From Noviherbaspirillum massiliense JC206 (GTDB lineage: Bacteria; Pseudomonadota; Gammaproteobacteria; Burkholderiales; Burkholderiaceae_D), in the NCBI RefSeq assembly GCF_000312045.1, contig NZ_HE978634.1, positions 1,668,098 to 1,732,097 on the forward strand: a stretch of 64,000 nt of DNA, read 5' to 3'. The position numbers and the translations under genes are program-made. Below the pieces are notes generated by a model that saw nothing but the letters and a program-made list of their open reading frames with translations, was not told the DNA's origin and searched no databases. Numbering within the stretch: the stretch's first letter is position 1; the number at the start of each line of letters is the position of its first letter. This document shows positions 20,746 through 30,916 of the stretch, piece by piece.

Positions 20746-23109
20746 TCAGAATCCAGTACCCAGCTGGAACTGGAAGCGCTGCGCTCTGTCTCCCGATTCC
20801 TTATTCAACGGAGTACCGTAGCTCAGCTTCAGCGGGCCGATGGGTGATATCCAGCTGATGCCGATACCCGCTGCGTATCGCAGCTTGCTAACGTCCAATC
20901 GTTCATTGTCTCCGAATACGTTTCCGCCATCAACGAAAGTGAACCATTTCAGGCTGCGGTCGCTACCGGATCCGGGAAAGGGAAACTGGAGTTCCACGTT
21001 GCCAATCAGGCGCGAGGTGCCGCCCAAGGGATCGCCGTTCGATGCACGCGGGCCAAGCGACGAGCCCTCGTAGCCCCGCACCGAACCGATGCCGCCGGCA
21101 TAGAAATTCTTGAAGATCGGATACGGCTTGCCGCCGAATCCCTTGCCGTAGTCGATCTCGCCGTTGAGCGCCAGAATGACGTCGCGGAACAGGGGTTTGA
21201 AATACTGGTGCTGATACATCGTCCGGTAATACTTCAGGGTACCGACCGGCGCCACCTCAAGGTTGGCACGCTGATATCGGCCCCTGGTGGGCACGAGCGC
21301 ACTGTCACGGCTGTCACGCTGCCATGCAATGGTAAATGGAAAACCGGTGGTCGTCGCGTCATAAGTACCGGGTACATTGAACGGGTCTCCGTTACCGAAC
21401 TGCTGGACGTAACGCCTGAAGGCATCCGGACTGGTATTGAAGCCATCCACCTGGTTATACACCTGGACCTGAGTACGCTCGACACCTACACCGAAGAATA
21501 CGGTATCCAGTTCGGAAAACGGCACGCCGAACTTGACACTGCCACCCGTGGTCTTGACCAGATAATCACCGGTATTCACTTCAGGCGGGCGCGAAGTCCG
21601 GTGAAACAATTCAAAGCTGCGGCTCACGCCATCGTCCGTAAAATACGGATTGGTCTGCGATACCGCAATCGTGCGATTGCGGCTGCTGGTATTGATGTCG
21701 AGGCCCAGCGTATTGCCGGTACCGAAGGCGTTCGCCTGCTGGATCGAGCCGGTCAGGGTCACCTTTTCGCTGCTTGAAAAGCCGGCGCCCAGCAAGATGT
21801 TGCCGGTCGGCTTTTCTTCCACCGCCATGTTGACGTCGACCTGGTCTGTCGATCCCGGGACTTCAGGCGTCTCGATATTCACTTCCTTGAAATAGCCAAG
21901 CCTGTCCACGCGATCGCGCGACAGCTTGATTTTTTCGCCGTCATACCAGGAATCTTCGAATTGCCGGAATTCGCGCCGGATCACTTCGTCGCGCGTTTTG
22001 GTATTGCCGGCCACATTGATCTTCCTGACATAGACGCGCTTGCCCGGGTCGATCAGTATTGTGAAGGCGACTTCCTTCTTCTGACGATTGATTTCCGGAT
22101 TTGCGTTCACGTTGGCAAAGGCATAGCCGAAATTCCCCATCCTTTCGGAGATCTTCTTGATGCTCTCGGTCAGCCTTTCCCCGGAATACACATCGCCCTT
22201 CTTCAACTCCACCAGCGACTTCAGTTCCTGCTCGCGACCGAGCATCTCGCCTTCGAGCTTGATGTCGGAGACGGTGTATTTTTCGCCTTCGCTGATGTTG
22301 ATCGTGATGTAGATGTCCTTCTTGTCTGGCGTAATGGAAACCTGGGTCGACTCGACCTGCATTTCGATGTAGCCACGGTTCAGGTAGAAGGAGCGCAGGG
22401 TTTCGATATCGCCGGTCAGCTTTTGCTTGGAATACTGATCTGCCTTGGTGTACCAGGTGAACCATCCCGGCGTGGTCAGGTTCAGCAAATCGCGCAGTTC
22501 CTTGTCGCTGAATGCCTTGTTGCCGACGATATTGATCTGCTTGATGCGCGCGACCTCGCCTTCATCCACCGAAAAGTTGATGTTGACCCGGTTGCGTTCA
22601 ACCGGCGTTACCGTGGTCGTGATCTGGACGCCGTACAGGCCGCGCGAGAGATACTGTCGTTTGAGTTCCTGTTCGGCACGGTCAAGCAGCGACTTGTCGA
22701 AAATCCTTGATTCGCCAAGCCCGATATCCTTCAGGGACTTCGTGAGTTGATCCTTGTCGAATTCCTTGACCCCGGTGAATTCCACGCCTGCAATCGCGGG
22801 CCGTTCTTCGACCATGACGACCAGCACATCGCCTTCGACCTCGATTCGCACATCCTTGAAGAATCCGGTGGCATACAGGGCCTTGATTGCCGCCGCGCCC
22901 TTTTCATCGGAATAGGTATCGCCTACGCGCACCGGCAGATAGCTGAATACGGTACCGGGTTCAGTACGCTGGATACCTTCGACGCGAATGTCCCTTACCG
23001 TGAACGGCTCGACTGCCGCAGCCTGTCCGGCGCAGAGAACGAAGGCAGCGACAGCGATGATTCGACGAGGAAAAAAAGGCAGGGAGAAACGCTCGGAATG
23101 TAATTTCAT
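20746..23109 (-). CDS. bamA: Outer membrane protein assembly factor BamA
   Basis: BamA is the central Omp85 pore that inserts beta-barrel proteins into the outer membrane. The 787-residue precursor has a signal peptide ending near residue 32, five POTRA repeats (first starting VRDIRVEGIQRTE; about residues 35-440), and a 16-strand barrel ending in aromatic FQLGTGF. The VRGYEG motif of loop 6, required for function, is present. It sits between rseP and skp, the standard envelope order. Confidence 0.97.
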   Translation of the reverse strand: MKLHSERFSLPFFPRRIIAVAAFVLCAGQAAAVEPFTVRDIRVEGIQRTEPGTVFSYLPVRVGDTYSDEKGAAAIKALYATGFFKDVRIEVEGDVLVVMVEERPAIAGVEFTGVKEFDKDQLTKSLKDIGLGESRIFDKSLLDRAEQELKRQYLSRGLYGVQITTTVTPVERNRVNINFSVDEGEVARIKQINIVGNKAFSDKELRDLLNLTTPGWFTWYTKADQYSKQKLTGDIETLRSFYLNRGYIEMQVESTQVSITPDKKDIYITINISEGEKYTVSDIKLEGEMLGREQELKSLVELKKGDVYSGERLTESIKKISERMGNFGYAFANVNANPEINRQKKEVAFTILIDPGKRVYVRKINVAGNTKTRDEVIRREFRQFEDSWYDGEKIKLSRDRVDRLGYFKEVNIETPEVPGSTDQVDVNMAVEEKPTGNILLGAGFSSSEKVTLTGSIQQANAFGTGNTLGLDINTSSRNRTIAVSQTNPYFTDDGVSRSFELFHRTSRPPEVNTGDYLVKTTGGSVKFGVPFSELDTVFFGVGVERTQVQVYNQVDGFNTSPDAFRRYVQQFGNGDPFNVPGTYDATTTGFPFTIAWQRDSRDSALVPTRGRYQRANLEVAPVGTLKYYRTMYQHQYFKPLFRDVILALNGEIDYGKGFGGKPYPIFKNFYAGGIGSVRGYEGSSLGPRASNGDPLGGTSRLIGNVELQFPFPGSGSDRSLKWFTFVDGGNVFGDNERLDVSKLRYAAGIGISWISPIGPLKLSYGTPLNKESGDRAQRFQFQLGTGF

Positions 23110-23170
23110 CGGGTAGGTTGTTATCTAATGCTTTCCTTGCATCGGCGAAATGACACTCCGGTGTACATCC

Positions 23171-24538
23171 TCAGGACATCAGCCTGAGGATGTCATTGAA
23201 AACGGCAACGATCATCAGGGTCATCAGGATTCCCACGCCAGCACGCTGCGCGATCTCGCCAAATCGCTCAGGAATAGTTCTTCCAGTCAAAACTTCCAGC
23301 GAATAATACAGTAAAAGCCCGCCATCTAACACTGGAATGGGAAGCAGATTCATGACGCCGAGGCTGATGCTAATGAAGGCGATGAAGGTCAGGTAGCTGA
23401 TCAGCCCGACACGGGCAGTTTGTCCCGCATAATCGGCGATGGTAATGGGTCCGGTAATGTTCTTCCAGGAAACTTCGCCGACCAGCATCTTGCCCAGCAT
23501 CTTGAGTGTCAGCGTGCTGGTATCCCATGTTCTGTTCACCGCCTTGCCAAGAGCCTGCAGCGGAGGATCACTGTTCACGAGCATTTCCGGCGCCAGCGCC
23601 ACTTCTGCCTTGATCCGGCCGAAGCTCTGGCCATTTTTTTCCTGCCGTTCCGGAGTCACCGTTAGGCTGAATTCCTGGTGATTCCGTATTCCCGTAATTT
23701 CCAGTGGCTGTCCCGGGGAAGACCGAATCTTTTCAAGGAATGCCAATCCATCCTTGATGGGCGAACCATCGATAGTCAGGATGAGGTCGCCTTCGCGCAA
23801 ACCTGCCTGCATCGCAGGACCATCCGCCAGGATCTTTCCCAGTACTGGCTTGGGGCGCCCGAGATCCATGCCCAGCTTCTCGAGAAAATCCGCTTCCAGG
23901 TCCGCGGTCGACAGGCTATCAAGGCGCAGAGTGACTGTGTCGAGCAGTTTTCCGCCCGCCACATTCGGGTCAGGCCGCTCCGCGTCCAGACGTGCCGGCG
24001 CCTTCTCAATCGCGAGCCGCAGCAGCTTCCAGCGCATGTCCGACCAGATCCGCACCGGCTCGCCATTGACTGCGGTGATCAGCTCGCCGCCGCGCAATCC
24101 GGCTTCATATGCGGCCGTATGTTCGGGCACGGCGCGCAAACGCGGTGCCGGCTCGGGGATGCCGTGAATATAAAGTCCCGCGAACACCGCAATCGCAAGA
24201 AGGAAGTTCGCAAGCGGTCCTGCTGCAACGATGGCGATGCGCTTCCATACGGATTGGCGCGTGAATTCGCGGGCAAGGTCTTGCGGCGGCAGCTTGCTCA
24301 CATCCTGCTCGCGCGCATCGAGCATCTTCACATAGCCGCCGAAAGGCAGGGCCGACAGCGCCCACTCGGTCTGGTCCGGCCCGAAACGGCGCGAAAACAC
24401 GATCTTGCCCATGCCGACTGAGAAGCGCAGAACCTTGACGCCGCACCAGCGTGCTACCCAATAATGCCCCAGTTCATGCACCACGACCAATACGCCGAGT
24501 GCCACAATAAATGCAACTATGGTATGCAGTAGCGTCAT
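23171..24538 (-). CDS. rseP: Site-2 zinc protease RseP
   Basis: RseP cuts anti-sigma factor RseA inside the membrane to release the envelope-stress sigma factor. The 455-residue protein has the HELGH zinc motif (His21-His25) in the first membrane helix, two PDZ domains (about residues 110-200 and 210-300), and a last LDG zinc ligand motif in NLLPIPVLDGG near residue 405. Its position between dxr and bamA is typical. No rseA or rpoE lies in this window. Confidence 0.95.
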   Translation of the reverse strand: MTLLHTIVAFIVALGVLVVVHELGHYWVARWCGVKVLRFSVGMGKIVFSRRFGPDQTEWALSALPFGGYVKMLDAREQDVSKLPPQDLAREFTRQSVWKRIAIVAAGPLANFLLAIAVFAGLYIHGIPEPAPRLRAVPEHTAAYEAGLRGGELITAVNGEPVRIWSDMRWKLLRLAIEKAPARLDAERPDPNVAGGKLLDTVTLRLDSLSTADLEADFLEKLGMDLGRPKPVLGKILADGPAMQAGLREGDLILTIDGSPIKDGLAFLEKIRSSPGQPLEITGIRNHQEFSLTVTPERQEKNGQSFGRIKAEVALAPEMLVNSDPPLQALGKAVNRTWDTSTLTLKMLGKMLVGEVSWKNITGPITIADYAGQTARVGLISYLTFIAFISISLGVMNLLPIPVLDGGLLLYYSLEVLTGRTIPERFGEIAQRAGVGILMTLMIVAVFNDILRLMS

Positions 24539-24546
24539 GATTGAAC

Positions 24547-25716
24547 TCAGAAAAGGTAGGAATGTGCCGCCTCCCTGGCAAGGCGGTCCTGCTCGAGTAA
24601 TCCGTCTATATCATTGGCAGCGCCGTGCGGAAGCCGGTCCATCACCTGAGCGATGATGCGGTCGATCGCGCGAAAGCCGATCCGGCGTTCCAGGAAGGCC
24701 TGGACAGCAACTTCGTTGGCAGCGTTCAGTATAGCGGGCGCGGTACCACCCGCCGACAAGGCATCGTAGGCCAGTTTGAGGCAAGGGAAGCGTTCGAAGT
24801 CGGGACGCTGGAATGCGAGCTTTCCGATCTGCGCGAGATCAATGGCGGAGACACCCGATGCAATCCGCTCCGGATAAGCCAGGGCACAAGCAATCGGGGT
24901 GCGCATGTCGGGATTCCCGAGTTGCGCGAGTACCGAGCCATCCACGTAGGCCACCATGGAGTGGATCACGCTCTGCGGATGGATCACGACTTCGATCTGG
25001 CTAGCGGGAGCGCCGAACAGCCAGTGCGCCTCGATCACTTCCAGGCCCTTGTTCATCATGGTCGCGGAATCGACCGAGATCTTGCGCCCCATTACCCAGT
25101 TGGGGTGGGCCACCGCCTCCTCGGGCGTAACCGTATCGAGCGTATCGACCGCACGCGACAGGAAAGGACCGCCAGATGCGGTCAGCAGGATCTTTGCCAC
25201 GCCATGGGTGTCAGGCGAGCGCTGATAACCGCTTGGAAGGCATTGAAAGATTGCGTTGTGTTCGCTGTCGATCGGCAGCAGGGTCGCACCACTGGCATGC
25301 ACGGCATCCATGAAAAGCTGGCCGGACATGACCAAGGCTTCCTTATTCGCCAACAATACCTTTTTTCCCGCACGCGCGGCTGCAAGAGTGGGCGCCAGGC
25401 CGGCAGCACCGACGATGGCCGCCATAACGGTATTGCAGCCCTCGGCACTCGCAACAGCGCACAACGCGGCCTCGCCGTATTCGACCGAGGTTTTCACACC
25501 GCGTAGTTTCAGCAGTGCGCCAAGCTTGTCCGCGGCGGCCGACGAGCCGACGACTGCCACTTCGGGCTGGAACCGTTCGCACTGCGCAGCCAGCTCTTCC
25601 ACCCGGGTATGCGCAGTCAGCGCATAAACCCGGTAGCGATCCGGGTGGCGTGCGAGGACGTCGAGCGTGGAAACGCCAATGGATCCCGTCGAGCCGAGAA
25701 CCGTAATGTATTGCAT
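24547..25716 (-). CDS. dxr: 1-deoxy-D-xylulose 5-phosphate reductoisomerase
   Basis: Dxr converts DXP to 2-C-methyl-D-erythritol 4-phosphate with NADPH, the committed step of the MEP isoprenoid pathway. The 389-residue protein has the NADPH-binding GSTGSIG at residues 8-14, [19 protein letters not shown] and the metal/substrate loop [21 protein letters not shown] follows. Two later MEP enzymes, ispD and ispF, are encoded near 60-61 kb. Confidence 0.96.
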   Translation of the reverse strand: MQYITVLGSTGSIGVSTLDVLARHPDRYRVYALTAHTRVEELAAQCERFQPEVAVVGSSAAADKLGALLKLRGVKTSVEYGEAALCAVASAEGCNTVMAAIVGAAGLAPTLAAARAGKKVLLANKEALVMSGQLFMDAVHASGATLLPIDSEHNAIFQCLPSGYQRSPDTHGVAKILLTASGGPFLSRAVDTLDTVTPEEAVAHPNWVMGRKISVDSATMMNKGLEVIEAHWLFGAPASQIEVVIHPQSVIHSMVAYVDGSVLAQLGNPDMRTPIACALAYPERIASGVSAIDLAQIGKLAFQRPDFERFPCLKLAYDALSAGGTAPAILNAANEVAVQAFLERRIGFRAIDRIIAQVMDRLPHGAANDIDGLLEQDRLAREAAHSYLF

Positions 25717-25728
25717 CTGTGCCCTGCC

Positions 25729-26547
25729 CTATAACCAGGAATCAAACAAGACCGCGAGTGGCAGGACCGGGATCAGAGCATCGATCCTGTCCAGAACTCC
25801 GCCATGCCCCGGCAACAGGTTGCTGCTGTCCTTGAAGCTGGCGCGGCGCTTGAGCTGCGATTCAAACAGGTCGCCCACGATGCTGGCCGCAACCAGCAGG
25901 ATCATGACGATGAAAAACCCGCCCCAGCCCCATGCTCCCCTCACTCGCGTTGCAAAGGTATCGGCCAGCAGCGGCCACATGGTCGAGCCTGCCGCAAGCA
26001 CCAGGACCGCAATCGCACCGCCTGCCGCACCTTCCCAGGACTTGCCGGGAGAAATGGATGGCGCGAGTTTATGCTTGCCGAACGCCTTGCCGGAAAAATA
26101 AGCACCGATATCGGCAGCCCATACGATCGCAAGCACCGAAAGCAGATAGAGTGGCGAGTGCCGGAACAGCACTACGATCGCCAGGAAGCAGCCGAGCACG
26201 GCAATCGCGTAGATGCCAGTCAGGAGCCGGTTTCCGAAACTATCAGGCGAGGGCAATCCGACCCGCAGCGAGGGCACAAGGCGGATGAGCCAGATCGCGG
26301 CGCACAGGGCGAAAACCAGCTGCATGCGCGCCAGATCACCCTTGAACACCAGGAACAGGAATGCTACCGCCCACAGCACGGCTCCAATCGCAGGATGCTT
26401 GTTGCCGAACAGCCGAAAGCTTTCCCAGGCCGCCGCCGCATAGAACACTGCGGCGGCAATAGCGAAGAAGGCGAACGATTTTGCATACAGGACCGACAGC
26501 AATACCGCCAGCAGTACCACCGCGGTGATAATGCGCGTTTTCAGCAT
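25729..26547 (-). CDS. cdsA: Phosphatidate cytidylyltransferase
   Basis: CdsA makes CDP-diacylglycerol from phosphatidic acid and CTP, the precursor of all phospholipids. The 272-residue membrane protein has about eight hydrophobic helices, and near residue 150-185 the CDP-DAG synthase signature ([16 protein letters not shown] followed by SPGKSWEG). Its start overlaps uppS by 7 bp. The gene order uppS-cdsA-dxr differs from E. coli (dxr-uppS-cdsA). Confidence 0.94.
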   Translation of the reverse strand: MLKTRIITAVVLLAVLLSVLYAKSFAFFAIAAAVFYAAAAWESFRLFGNKHPAIGAVLWAVAFLFLVFKGDLARMQLVFALCAAIWLIRLVPSLRVGLPSPDSFGNRLLTGIYAIAVLGCFLAIVVLFRHSPLYLLSVLAIVWAADIGAYFSGKAFGKHKLAPSISPGKSWEGAAGGAIAVLVLAAGSTMWPLLADTFATRVRGAWGWGGFFIVMILLVAASIVGDLFESQLKRRASFKDSSNLLPGHGGVLDRIDALIPVLPLAVLFDSWL

Positions 26548-27305
26548 CCGGAAGCCTTTTTCTGTTCGGTCAATTGTTCGCTGGTGCGCCCGAAGCGGCG
26601 CTCGCGCTCACAATAGGATGCGATAGCCCGGTCGAGCGCCTGCCGGTCGAAATCCGGCCAGAACGTATCGGTAAAGTAGAGCTCGGTATAAGCGAGCTGC
26701 CACAGCAGGAAGTTCGATATGCGTTCTTCGCCGCCCGTGCGGATGAACAGATCGGGCTCCGGCGCATAGGCCATCGCCAGATGCGGCGCCAACTGTTCCT
26801 CGGTAAACGAGCTTGCACCCGGACAGCTTGCCACCATCTTGCCGACCGCCTGCATGATGTCCCAGCGGCCGCCGTAATTCGCACACACCGTGACCGTCAG
26901 GCGGGAATTTCCTGCAGTCCTGCGCTCGGCATTGGCGATCAGCCTTTGGAGATGGACATCAAAGCGGCTCAAGTCGCCGATGACCTTGAGACGGATGTCG
27001 TTCGCGTGCATCTTCGCCACCTCCCGCTCCAGGGCAGTGACGAACAGGCGCATCAATACCGACACCTCTTCCGGCGGGCGGCGCCAATTTTCCGAACTGA
27101 AGGCAAACAGCGTGAGGTATTCCACCCCGCGCTCGATGCAAGCCTCGATTGTGGTGCGTACCGCTTCCACGCCCTTGGCATGGCCTGCCACGCGCGGAAG
27201 AAAACGTTTCGTTGCCCAGCGGCCGTTGCCGTCCATGATGATGGCAATGTGGCGGGGCACCGAAGAGACGTTCGGAATCGCTTGCGTCGAGCTTAAATAG
27301 GTCAT
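26541..27305 (-). CDS. uppS: Undecaprenyl diphosphate synthase
   Basis: UppS extends farnesyl diphosphate with eight isopentenyl units to make the C55 carrier lipid for peptidoglycan and O-antigen. The 254-residue cis-prenyltransferase has the [10 protein letters not shown] motif (catalytic Asp25), the [10 protein letters not shown] helix, [11 protein letters not shown], and the C-terminal [15 protein letters not shown] and FTDTFWPDF motifs. It lies 44 bp after frr. Confidence 0.96.
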   Translation of the reverse strand: MTYLSSTQAIPNVSSVPRHIAIIMDGNGRWATKRFLPRVAGHAKGVEAVRTTIEACIERGVEYLTLFAFSSENWRRPPEEVSVLMRLFVTALEREVAKMHANDIRLKVIGDLSRFDVHLQRLIANAERRTAGNSRLTVTVCANYGGRWDIMQAVGKMVASCPGASSFTEEQLAPHLAMAYAPEPDLFIRTGGEERISNFLLWQLAYTELYFTDTFWPDFDRQALDRAIASYCERERRFGRTSEQLTEQKKASGC

Positions 27306-27349
27306 GAAAAGGAAGCAGTCAGAGTAAGGTCAGCGGCGGAACGCACCGT

Positions 27350-27910
27350 TCAAACGGTCAGCAATTCCTTTTCTTTTTCATGGATAAGCTTGTCGACCTC
27401 TGCGACGAACTTGTCGGTCAGCTTTTGCACTTCGTCTTGCGCACGGCGCTCGTCGTCTTCCGAGCACGCCTTGTCCTTCAACATCTTTTTCAGGCTTTCA
27501 TTGGCATCGCGCCGGATATTGCGGATCGCAACCTTTGCATCCTCGCCCTCGCCCTTGACGAGCTTCACGAATTCCTTGCGGCGCTCCTCCGTCAGGGGCG
27601 GCGTCGGCACCCGGATCATGTCGCCCTGCGTGGAAGGATTCAAGCCGAGATCGGACTCCCGGATCGCCTTTTCCACCACCGCTATCATTTTCTTTTCCCA
27701 TGGCTGCACGCCGATGGTACGTGCGTCGAGCAGCGTTATGTTCGCCACCTGATTGATGTGGGTCGGATTGCCGTAGTAATCCACCTGAATATGGTCCAGA
27801 AGCCCGGTATGCGCACGACCGGTACGCACCTTGGCAAGGTCTGCCTTCAGCGTCTCGATCGACTTGTGCATCTTTTGCTCGGCATTCTTTTTGACGTCAC
27901 TAACTGTCAT
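27350..27910 (-). CDS. frr: Ribosome recycling factor
   Basis: RRF, with EF-G, splits terminated ribosomes. The 186-residue protein shows the tRNA-mimic layout: a three-helix bundle with [17 protein letters not shown] near residues 25-41 and a beta domain starting at the [12 protein letters not shown] segment, with [15 protein letters not shown]-like sequence ([13 protein letters not shown]). It lies 29 bp downstream of pyrH, the usual order. Confidence 0.96.
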   Translation of the reverse strand: MTVSDVKKNAEQKMHKSIETLKADLAKVRTGRAHTGLLDHIQVDYYGNPTHINQVANITLLDARTIGVQPWEKKMIAVVEKAIRESDLGLNPSTQGDMIRVPTPPLTEERRKEFVKLVKGEGEDAKVAIRNIRRDANESLKKMLKDKACSEDDERRAQDEVQKLTDKFVAEVDKLIHEKEKELLTV

Positions 27911-27939
27911 GCTGTTCTCCTCACTTGCAACGAGTAAGC

Positions 27940-28656
27940 TTATACGTGAACCAATGTACCTTCGTCTTCACCCTCGATCAGTCGCTTGAGCGCGCCCGGC
28001 TTCACGATCGAAAACACCTTGATTGGCAATTTCTGGTCGCGGCAAAGCGCAAAGGCGGTCGCGTCCATCACTTGCAGGTGCTTGGCGATCGCTTCGTCGA
28101 AACTGATCGTCGAATAGCGGGTGGCATTCCTGTCCTTGTTCGGGTCGGCGCTGTACACGCCATCCACCTTGGTTGCCTTCAATACGATTTCAGCGCCGAT
28201 TTCGGAACCGCGCAGGGCCGCAGCCGTATCGGTGGTGAAAAACGGGTTGCCAGTACCGGCGGCGAAGATCACCACCTTGCCCTCTTCCAGATATTGCAGC
28301 GCTTTCGGCCGCACATAAGGCTCGACCACCTGCTCGATGCTGATCGCGGACATGACGCGCGCCGTGATGCCAACCTGACGCATCGCGTCGGCCAATGCAA
28401 GCGAATTCATCACTGTCGCCAGCATGCCCATGTAGTCGGCAGTCGCGCGGTCCATGCCCTGAGCGCCCGGCGCGACGCCGCGGAAAATATTGCCGCCGCC
28501 AATGACGATTGCCAGTTCCACCCCCATCCGGGCAATTTCGGCAACGTCCTTGACCATGCGCTCGATAGTAGCGCGATTGATGCCATACGCATCATCGCCC
28601 ATCAATGCTTCACCGGAAAGTTTGAGGAGAACGCGTTTATACGCCGCTTGTGTCAT
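27940..28656 (-). CDS. pyrH: UMP kinase
   Basis: PyrH phosphorylates UMP to UDP and is a hexameric, GTP-activated amino acid kinase-fold enzyme. The 238-residue protein has KLSGEAL at the N-terminus, [10 protein letters not shown], the [10 protein letters not shown]-like segment ([11 protein letters not shown]) and [16 protein letters not shown]. An AAGGAG Shine-Dalgarno lies upstream. Between tsf and pyrH there is a terminator and 240 bp, so pyrH probably has its own promoter. Confidence 0.96.
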   Translation of the reverse strand: MTQAAYKRVLLKLSGEALMGDDAYGINRATIERMVKDVAEIARMGVELAIVIGGGNIFRGVAPGAQGMDRATADYMGMLATVMNSLALADAMRQVGITARVMSAISIEQVVEPYVRPKALQYLEEGKVVIFAAGTGNPFFTTDTAAALRGSEIGAEIVLKATKVDGVYSADPNKDRNATRYSTISFDEAIAKHLQVMDATAFALCRDQKLPIKVFSIVKPGALKRLIEGEDEGTLVHV

Positions 28657-28865
28657 GAACTAAAACTCCTTGGTTATCCGGGTCAATGCAAGATATTGAT
28701 ATTGTCTGATTTCTTCACCGATTTAGCCACGCCGAGGCTAAAGATTAGATGAAATACGCGCTTCATGCCGCCAGCCATTATTGCCAAAACACAAAAACTA
28801 TCTTTATAGAAATTTTCCGGCGGTTTATGCCTTCTCACCTCGGCGTCGCTAGGCGCCGCAGATAG

Positions 28866-28890
28866 AAAAACGGGCCTTTCGGCCCGCTTT
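28866..28890 (-). terminator. tsf intrinsic terminator
   Basis: On the minus strand a ten-pair stem (six G/C pairs, one G-T and three A-T) closes on a GAAA tetraloop and ends in a T-rich tail. It lies eight bases after the tsf stop and separates tsf from pyrH. Confidence 0.85.
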
Positions 28891-28897
28891 CTCTCGG

Positions 28898-29779
28898 TTA
28901 CCCTTTCTTGGCCGCAGCCACTTGGGCTGCCACTTCGGCAGCGAAGTCGTCCTGCCTCTTCTCGATGCCTTCGCCTACCACGAACAGCGTAAAGGATTTC
29001 ACGCTGGCATTGGCGCTCTTGAGCATCTGACCAACCGTTTGCTTGTCATTCTTGACGAAAGGCTGGTCGAGCAAGGAGACTTCCTTCAGGTATTTCTGAA
29101 CGCTTCCCTCAACCATCTTGGCAACGATGTCAGCCGGCTTGCCGGATTCCGCGGCCTTCTGAGTAGCGATCGAACGCTCCTTTTCGATCAGGTCAGCCGG
29201 CACGTCCTGGGAAGACAATGCGACCGGCTTCATCGCGGCCACATGCATTGCCACATCCTTGCCGACCTGGTCGTCAGCCCCTTCGAACTCGACCATTACG
29301 CCGATGCGGGAGCCATGCAGATAGGAAACCAGCTTCGACTTGGTTTCGTAGCGTTTGAAGCGGCGAATCGACATGTTCTCGCCGATCTTGCCAACCAGAG
29401 CTGCACGCACTTCTTCCACAGTCTTGCCGTTCAATGGCAACGCAGACAATGCTTCGATATCCGCCGGATTTTTCTCTGCAACAAGCTTCGCAACCTCGTT
29501 TGCCAGCGCGATGAAATCATCATTTTTGGTCACGAAGTCGGTTTCGCAGTTGACTTCCACCAGAGCGCCCACGCCGCCAGAGATATATGCCGCAACCACG
29601 CCCTCGGCGGTTACGCGGGATGCCGCCTTGGATGCCTTGTTGCCGAGCTTGACGCGCAGAATTTCTTCCGCGCGAGCCATATCGCCGTCTGCCTCGGTCA
29701 GTGCCTTCTTGCACTCCATCATCGGCGCATCGGTTTTCGCACGCAATTCGCCGACCATCGCTGCAGTAATTGCCGCCAT
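28898..29779 (-). CDS. tsf: Elongation factor Ts
   Basis: EF-Ts exchanges GDP for GTP on EF-Tu. The 293-residue protein has the N-terminal UBA-like domain ([21 protein letters not shown]), the core with [10 protein letters not shown] near residue 80 that contacts EF-Tu, and a second subdomain plus coiled coil. Length is typical for proteobacteria. It lies downstream of rpsB, with a strong terminator-like hairpin in the 127-bp gap, so it likely depends on read-through or its own promoter. Confidence 0.97.
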   Translation of the reverse strand: MAAITAAMVGELRAKTDAPMMECKKALTEADGDMARAEEILRVKLGNKASKAASRVTAEGVVAAYISGGVGALVEVNCETDFVTKNDDFIALANEVAKLVAEKNPADIEALSALPLNGKTVEEVRAALVGKIGENMSIRRFKRYETKSKLVSYLHGSRIGVMVEFEGADDQVGKDVAMHVAAMKPVALSSQDVPADLIEKERSIATQKAAESGKPADIVAKMVEGSVQKYLKEVSLLDQPFVKNDKQTVGQMLKSANASVKSFTLFVVGEGIEKRQDDFAAEVAAQVAAAKKG

Positions 29780-29842
29780 GTTATTTCTCCTAATTCAAGG
29801 TGCGCCGCACAGGGCGCATTCAATCAAATATGTTTCACCGGG

Positions 29843-29878
29843 ATCAAAAAAAAGGGGCGAACCTTTGTTTGCCCCTTT
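29843..29878 (-). terminator. Strong hairpin-T8 terminator/attenuator between rpsB and tsf
   Basis: On the minus strand a 12-pair stem (29867-29878 with 29851-29862, one G-T pair) with a four-base loop is followed by T8. It meets all criteria of an intrinsic terminator and lies between rpsB and tsf, where partial termination would set the S2:EF-Ts ratio. Confidence 0.88.
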
Positions 29879-29906
29879 CTGAAGCCCGACACATCAGGCA
29901 CAGGCA

Positions 29907-30656
29907 TTACGCCTGCTCGTTGACCTCGACGAACTCGTCTGCACCGCCCTTGGCCGCCTCAACCACTTCGTTCACGGCGTTTGCACGGCCTTCCAGGATG
30001 GCGTCGGCCACGCCGCGCGCATACAGGGTGATCGCCTTGGAAGAATCGTCATTGCCAGGGATAACGTAGGTCACGCCATCCGGGGAGTGATTGGTATCAA
30101 CAACGCCGATCACCGGAATGCCCAGCTTGGCAGCCTCGGTAACCGCGCCCTTGTGGTAACCGACGTCGATCACGAAGATCGCGTCAGGAATGCCGCCCAT
30201 ATCCTTGATGCCGCCAATCGATTTCTGCAGCTTTTCGAGTTCGCGGCGGAACATCAGCGCTTCCTTCTTGCTCATCTTGTCGACGGAGCCGTCCTCGATA
30301 GCGGCTTCCATGTCCTTCAGACGCTTGATGGAAGTCTTGATGGTCTTGAAGTTGGTAAGCATGCCGCCCAGCCAGCGCTGATCGACGTAAGGCATGCCGG
30401 CGCGCTGGGCTTCAGCCGCGAGGATCTCGCGAGCCTGGCGCTTGGTGCCGACGAACAGGATGGTGCCGCGATTAGCCGCCAACTGGCGAATGTACTTCAT
30501 CGCATCCTGGTACATGGCCAGGGTTTTTTCCAGGTTGACGATGTGAATCTTGTTGCGATGGCCGAAAATATACGGGGCCATCTTGGGGTTCCAGAAGCGG
30601 GTTTGGTGACCGAAATGGACACCGGCTTCCAGCATTTCGCGCATGGTAACGGACAT
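29907..30656 (-). CDS. rpsB: 30S ribosomal protein S2
   Basis: S2 binds the 30S head-body junction through 16S rRNA helices and S1. The 249-residue protein has [22 protein letters not shown] at the start (after MSVT), the coiled-coil insertion around residues 105-160, and the [23 protein letters not shown] segment. The chosen ATG follows GGAG, and upstream in-frame sequence is leader. The long structured leader with a good promoter suggests autoregulation, as known for rpsB in enterobacteria. Confidence 0.97.
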   Translation of the reverse strand: MSVTMREMLEAGVHFGHQTRFWNPKMAPYIFGHRNKIHIVNLEKTLAMYQDAMKYIRQLAANRGTILFVGTKRQAREILAAEAQRAGMPYVDQRWLGGMLTNFKTIKTSIKRLKDMEAAIEDGSVDKMSKKEALMFRRELEKLQKSIGGIKDMGGIPDAIFVIDVGYHKGAVTEAAKLGIPVIGVVDTNHSPDGVTYVIPGNDDSSKAITLYARGVADAILEGRANAVNEVVEAAKGGADEFVEVNEQA

Positions 30657-30659
30657 GAA

Positions 30660-30763
30660 TTTCTCCAGGGTTAGGTCTGGAATCCGATCAGTCACCCGTA
30701 TGACGGGCACCCTTTGCGACCGGATTCGCGATTTTCAAGGTTTCACTTGAGACATCACTCAAG
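30660..30763 (-). promoter_or_regulatory. Structured rpsB leader, candidate S2 autoregulatory element
   Basis: The leader RNA can form a stem between 30721-30727 and 30680-30686 (7 bp) that encloses a second hairpin (CCCGT/ACGGG at 30695-30699 and 30103 positions equivalent, i.e. 30103 offset to 30703-30707). A separate 6-bp hairpin (30746-30751 with 30758-30763) sits at the RNA 5' end. S2 represses its own operon through a leader in E. coli; the same role here is inference. Confidence 0.55.
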
Positions 30764-30773
30764 CTAACCCGAG

Positions 30774-30803
30774 ATTCTACCCTATTCCCCCGGAATCTTT
30801 CAA
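30774..30803 (-). promoter_or_regulatory. rpsB promoter
   Basis: Minus-strand TTGAAA (30798-30803) and TAGAAT (30774-30779) are separated by 18 bp, a good sigma-70 match. Transcription would start near 30767 and give a leader of about 110 bases before rpsB. Confidence 0.75.
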
Positions 30804-30844
30804 GGTGAACGCGCTCCTCGCAAGCGGAGCCGCAGAGCGTCGAC

Positions 30845-30850
30845 TATAAT
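30845..30850 (+). promoter_or_regulatory. Probable map -10 element
   Basis: A perfect TATAAT lies 67 bp upstream of the map start. No good -35 hexamer is found at normal spacing, so the promoter call rests on the -10 alone. Confidence 0.45.
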
Positions 30851-30916
30851 TCTTCATTGTCTTTATTGATCGATTTTTCGCGGAATAGCGCTTCGCAGCG
30901 CATCCAGACTCATTCT

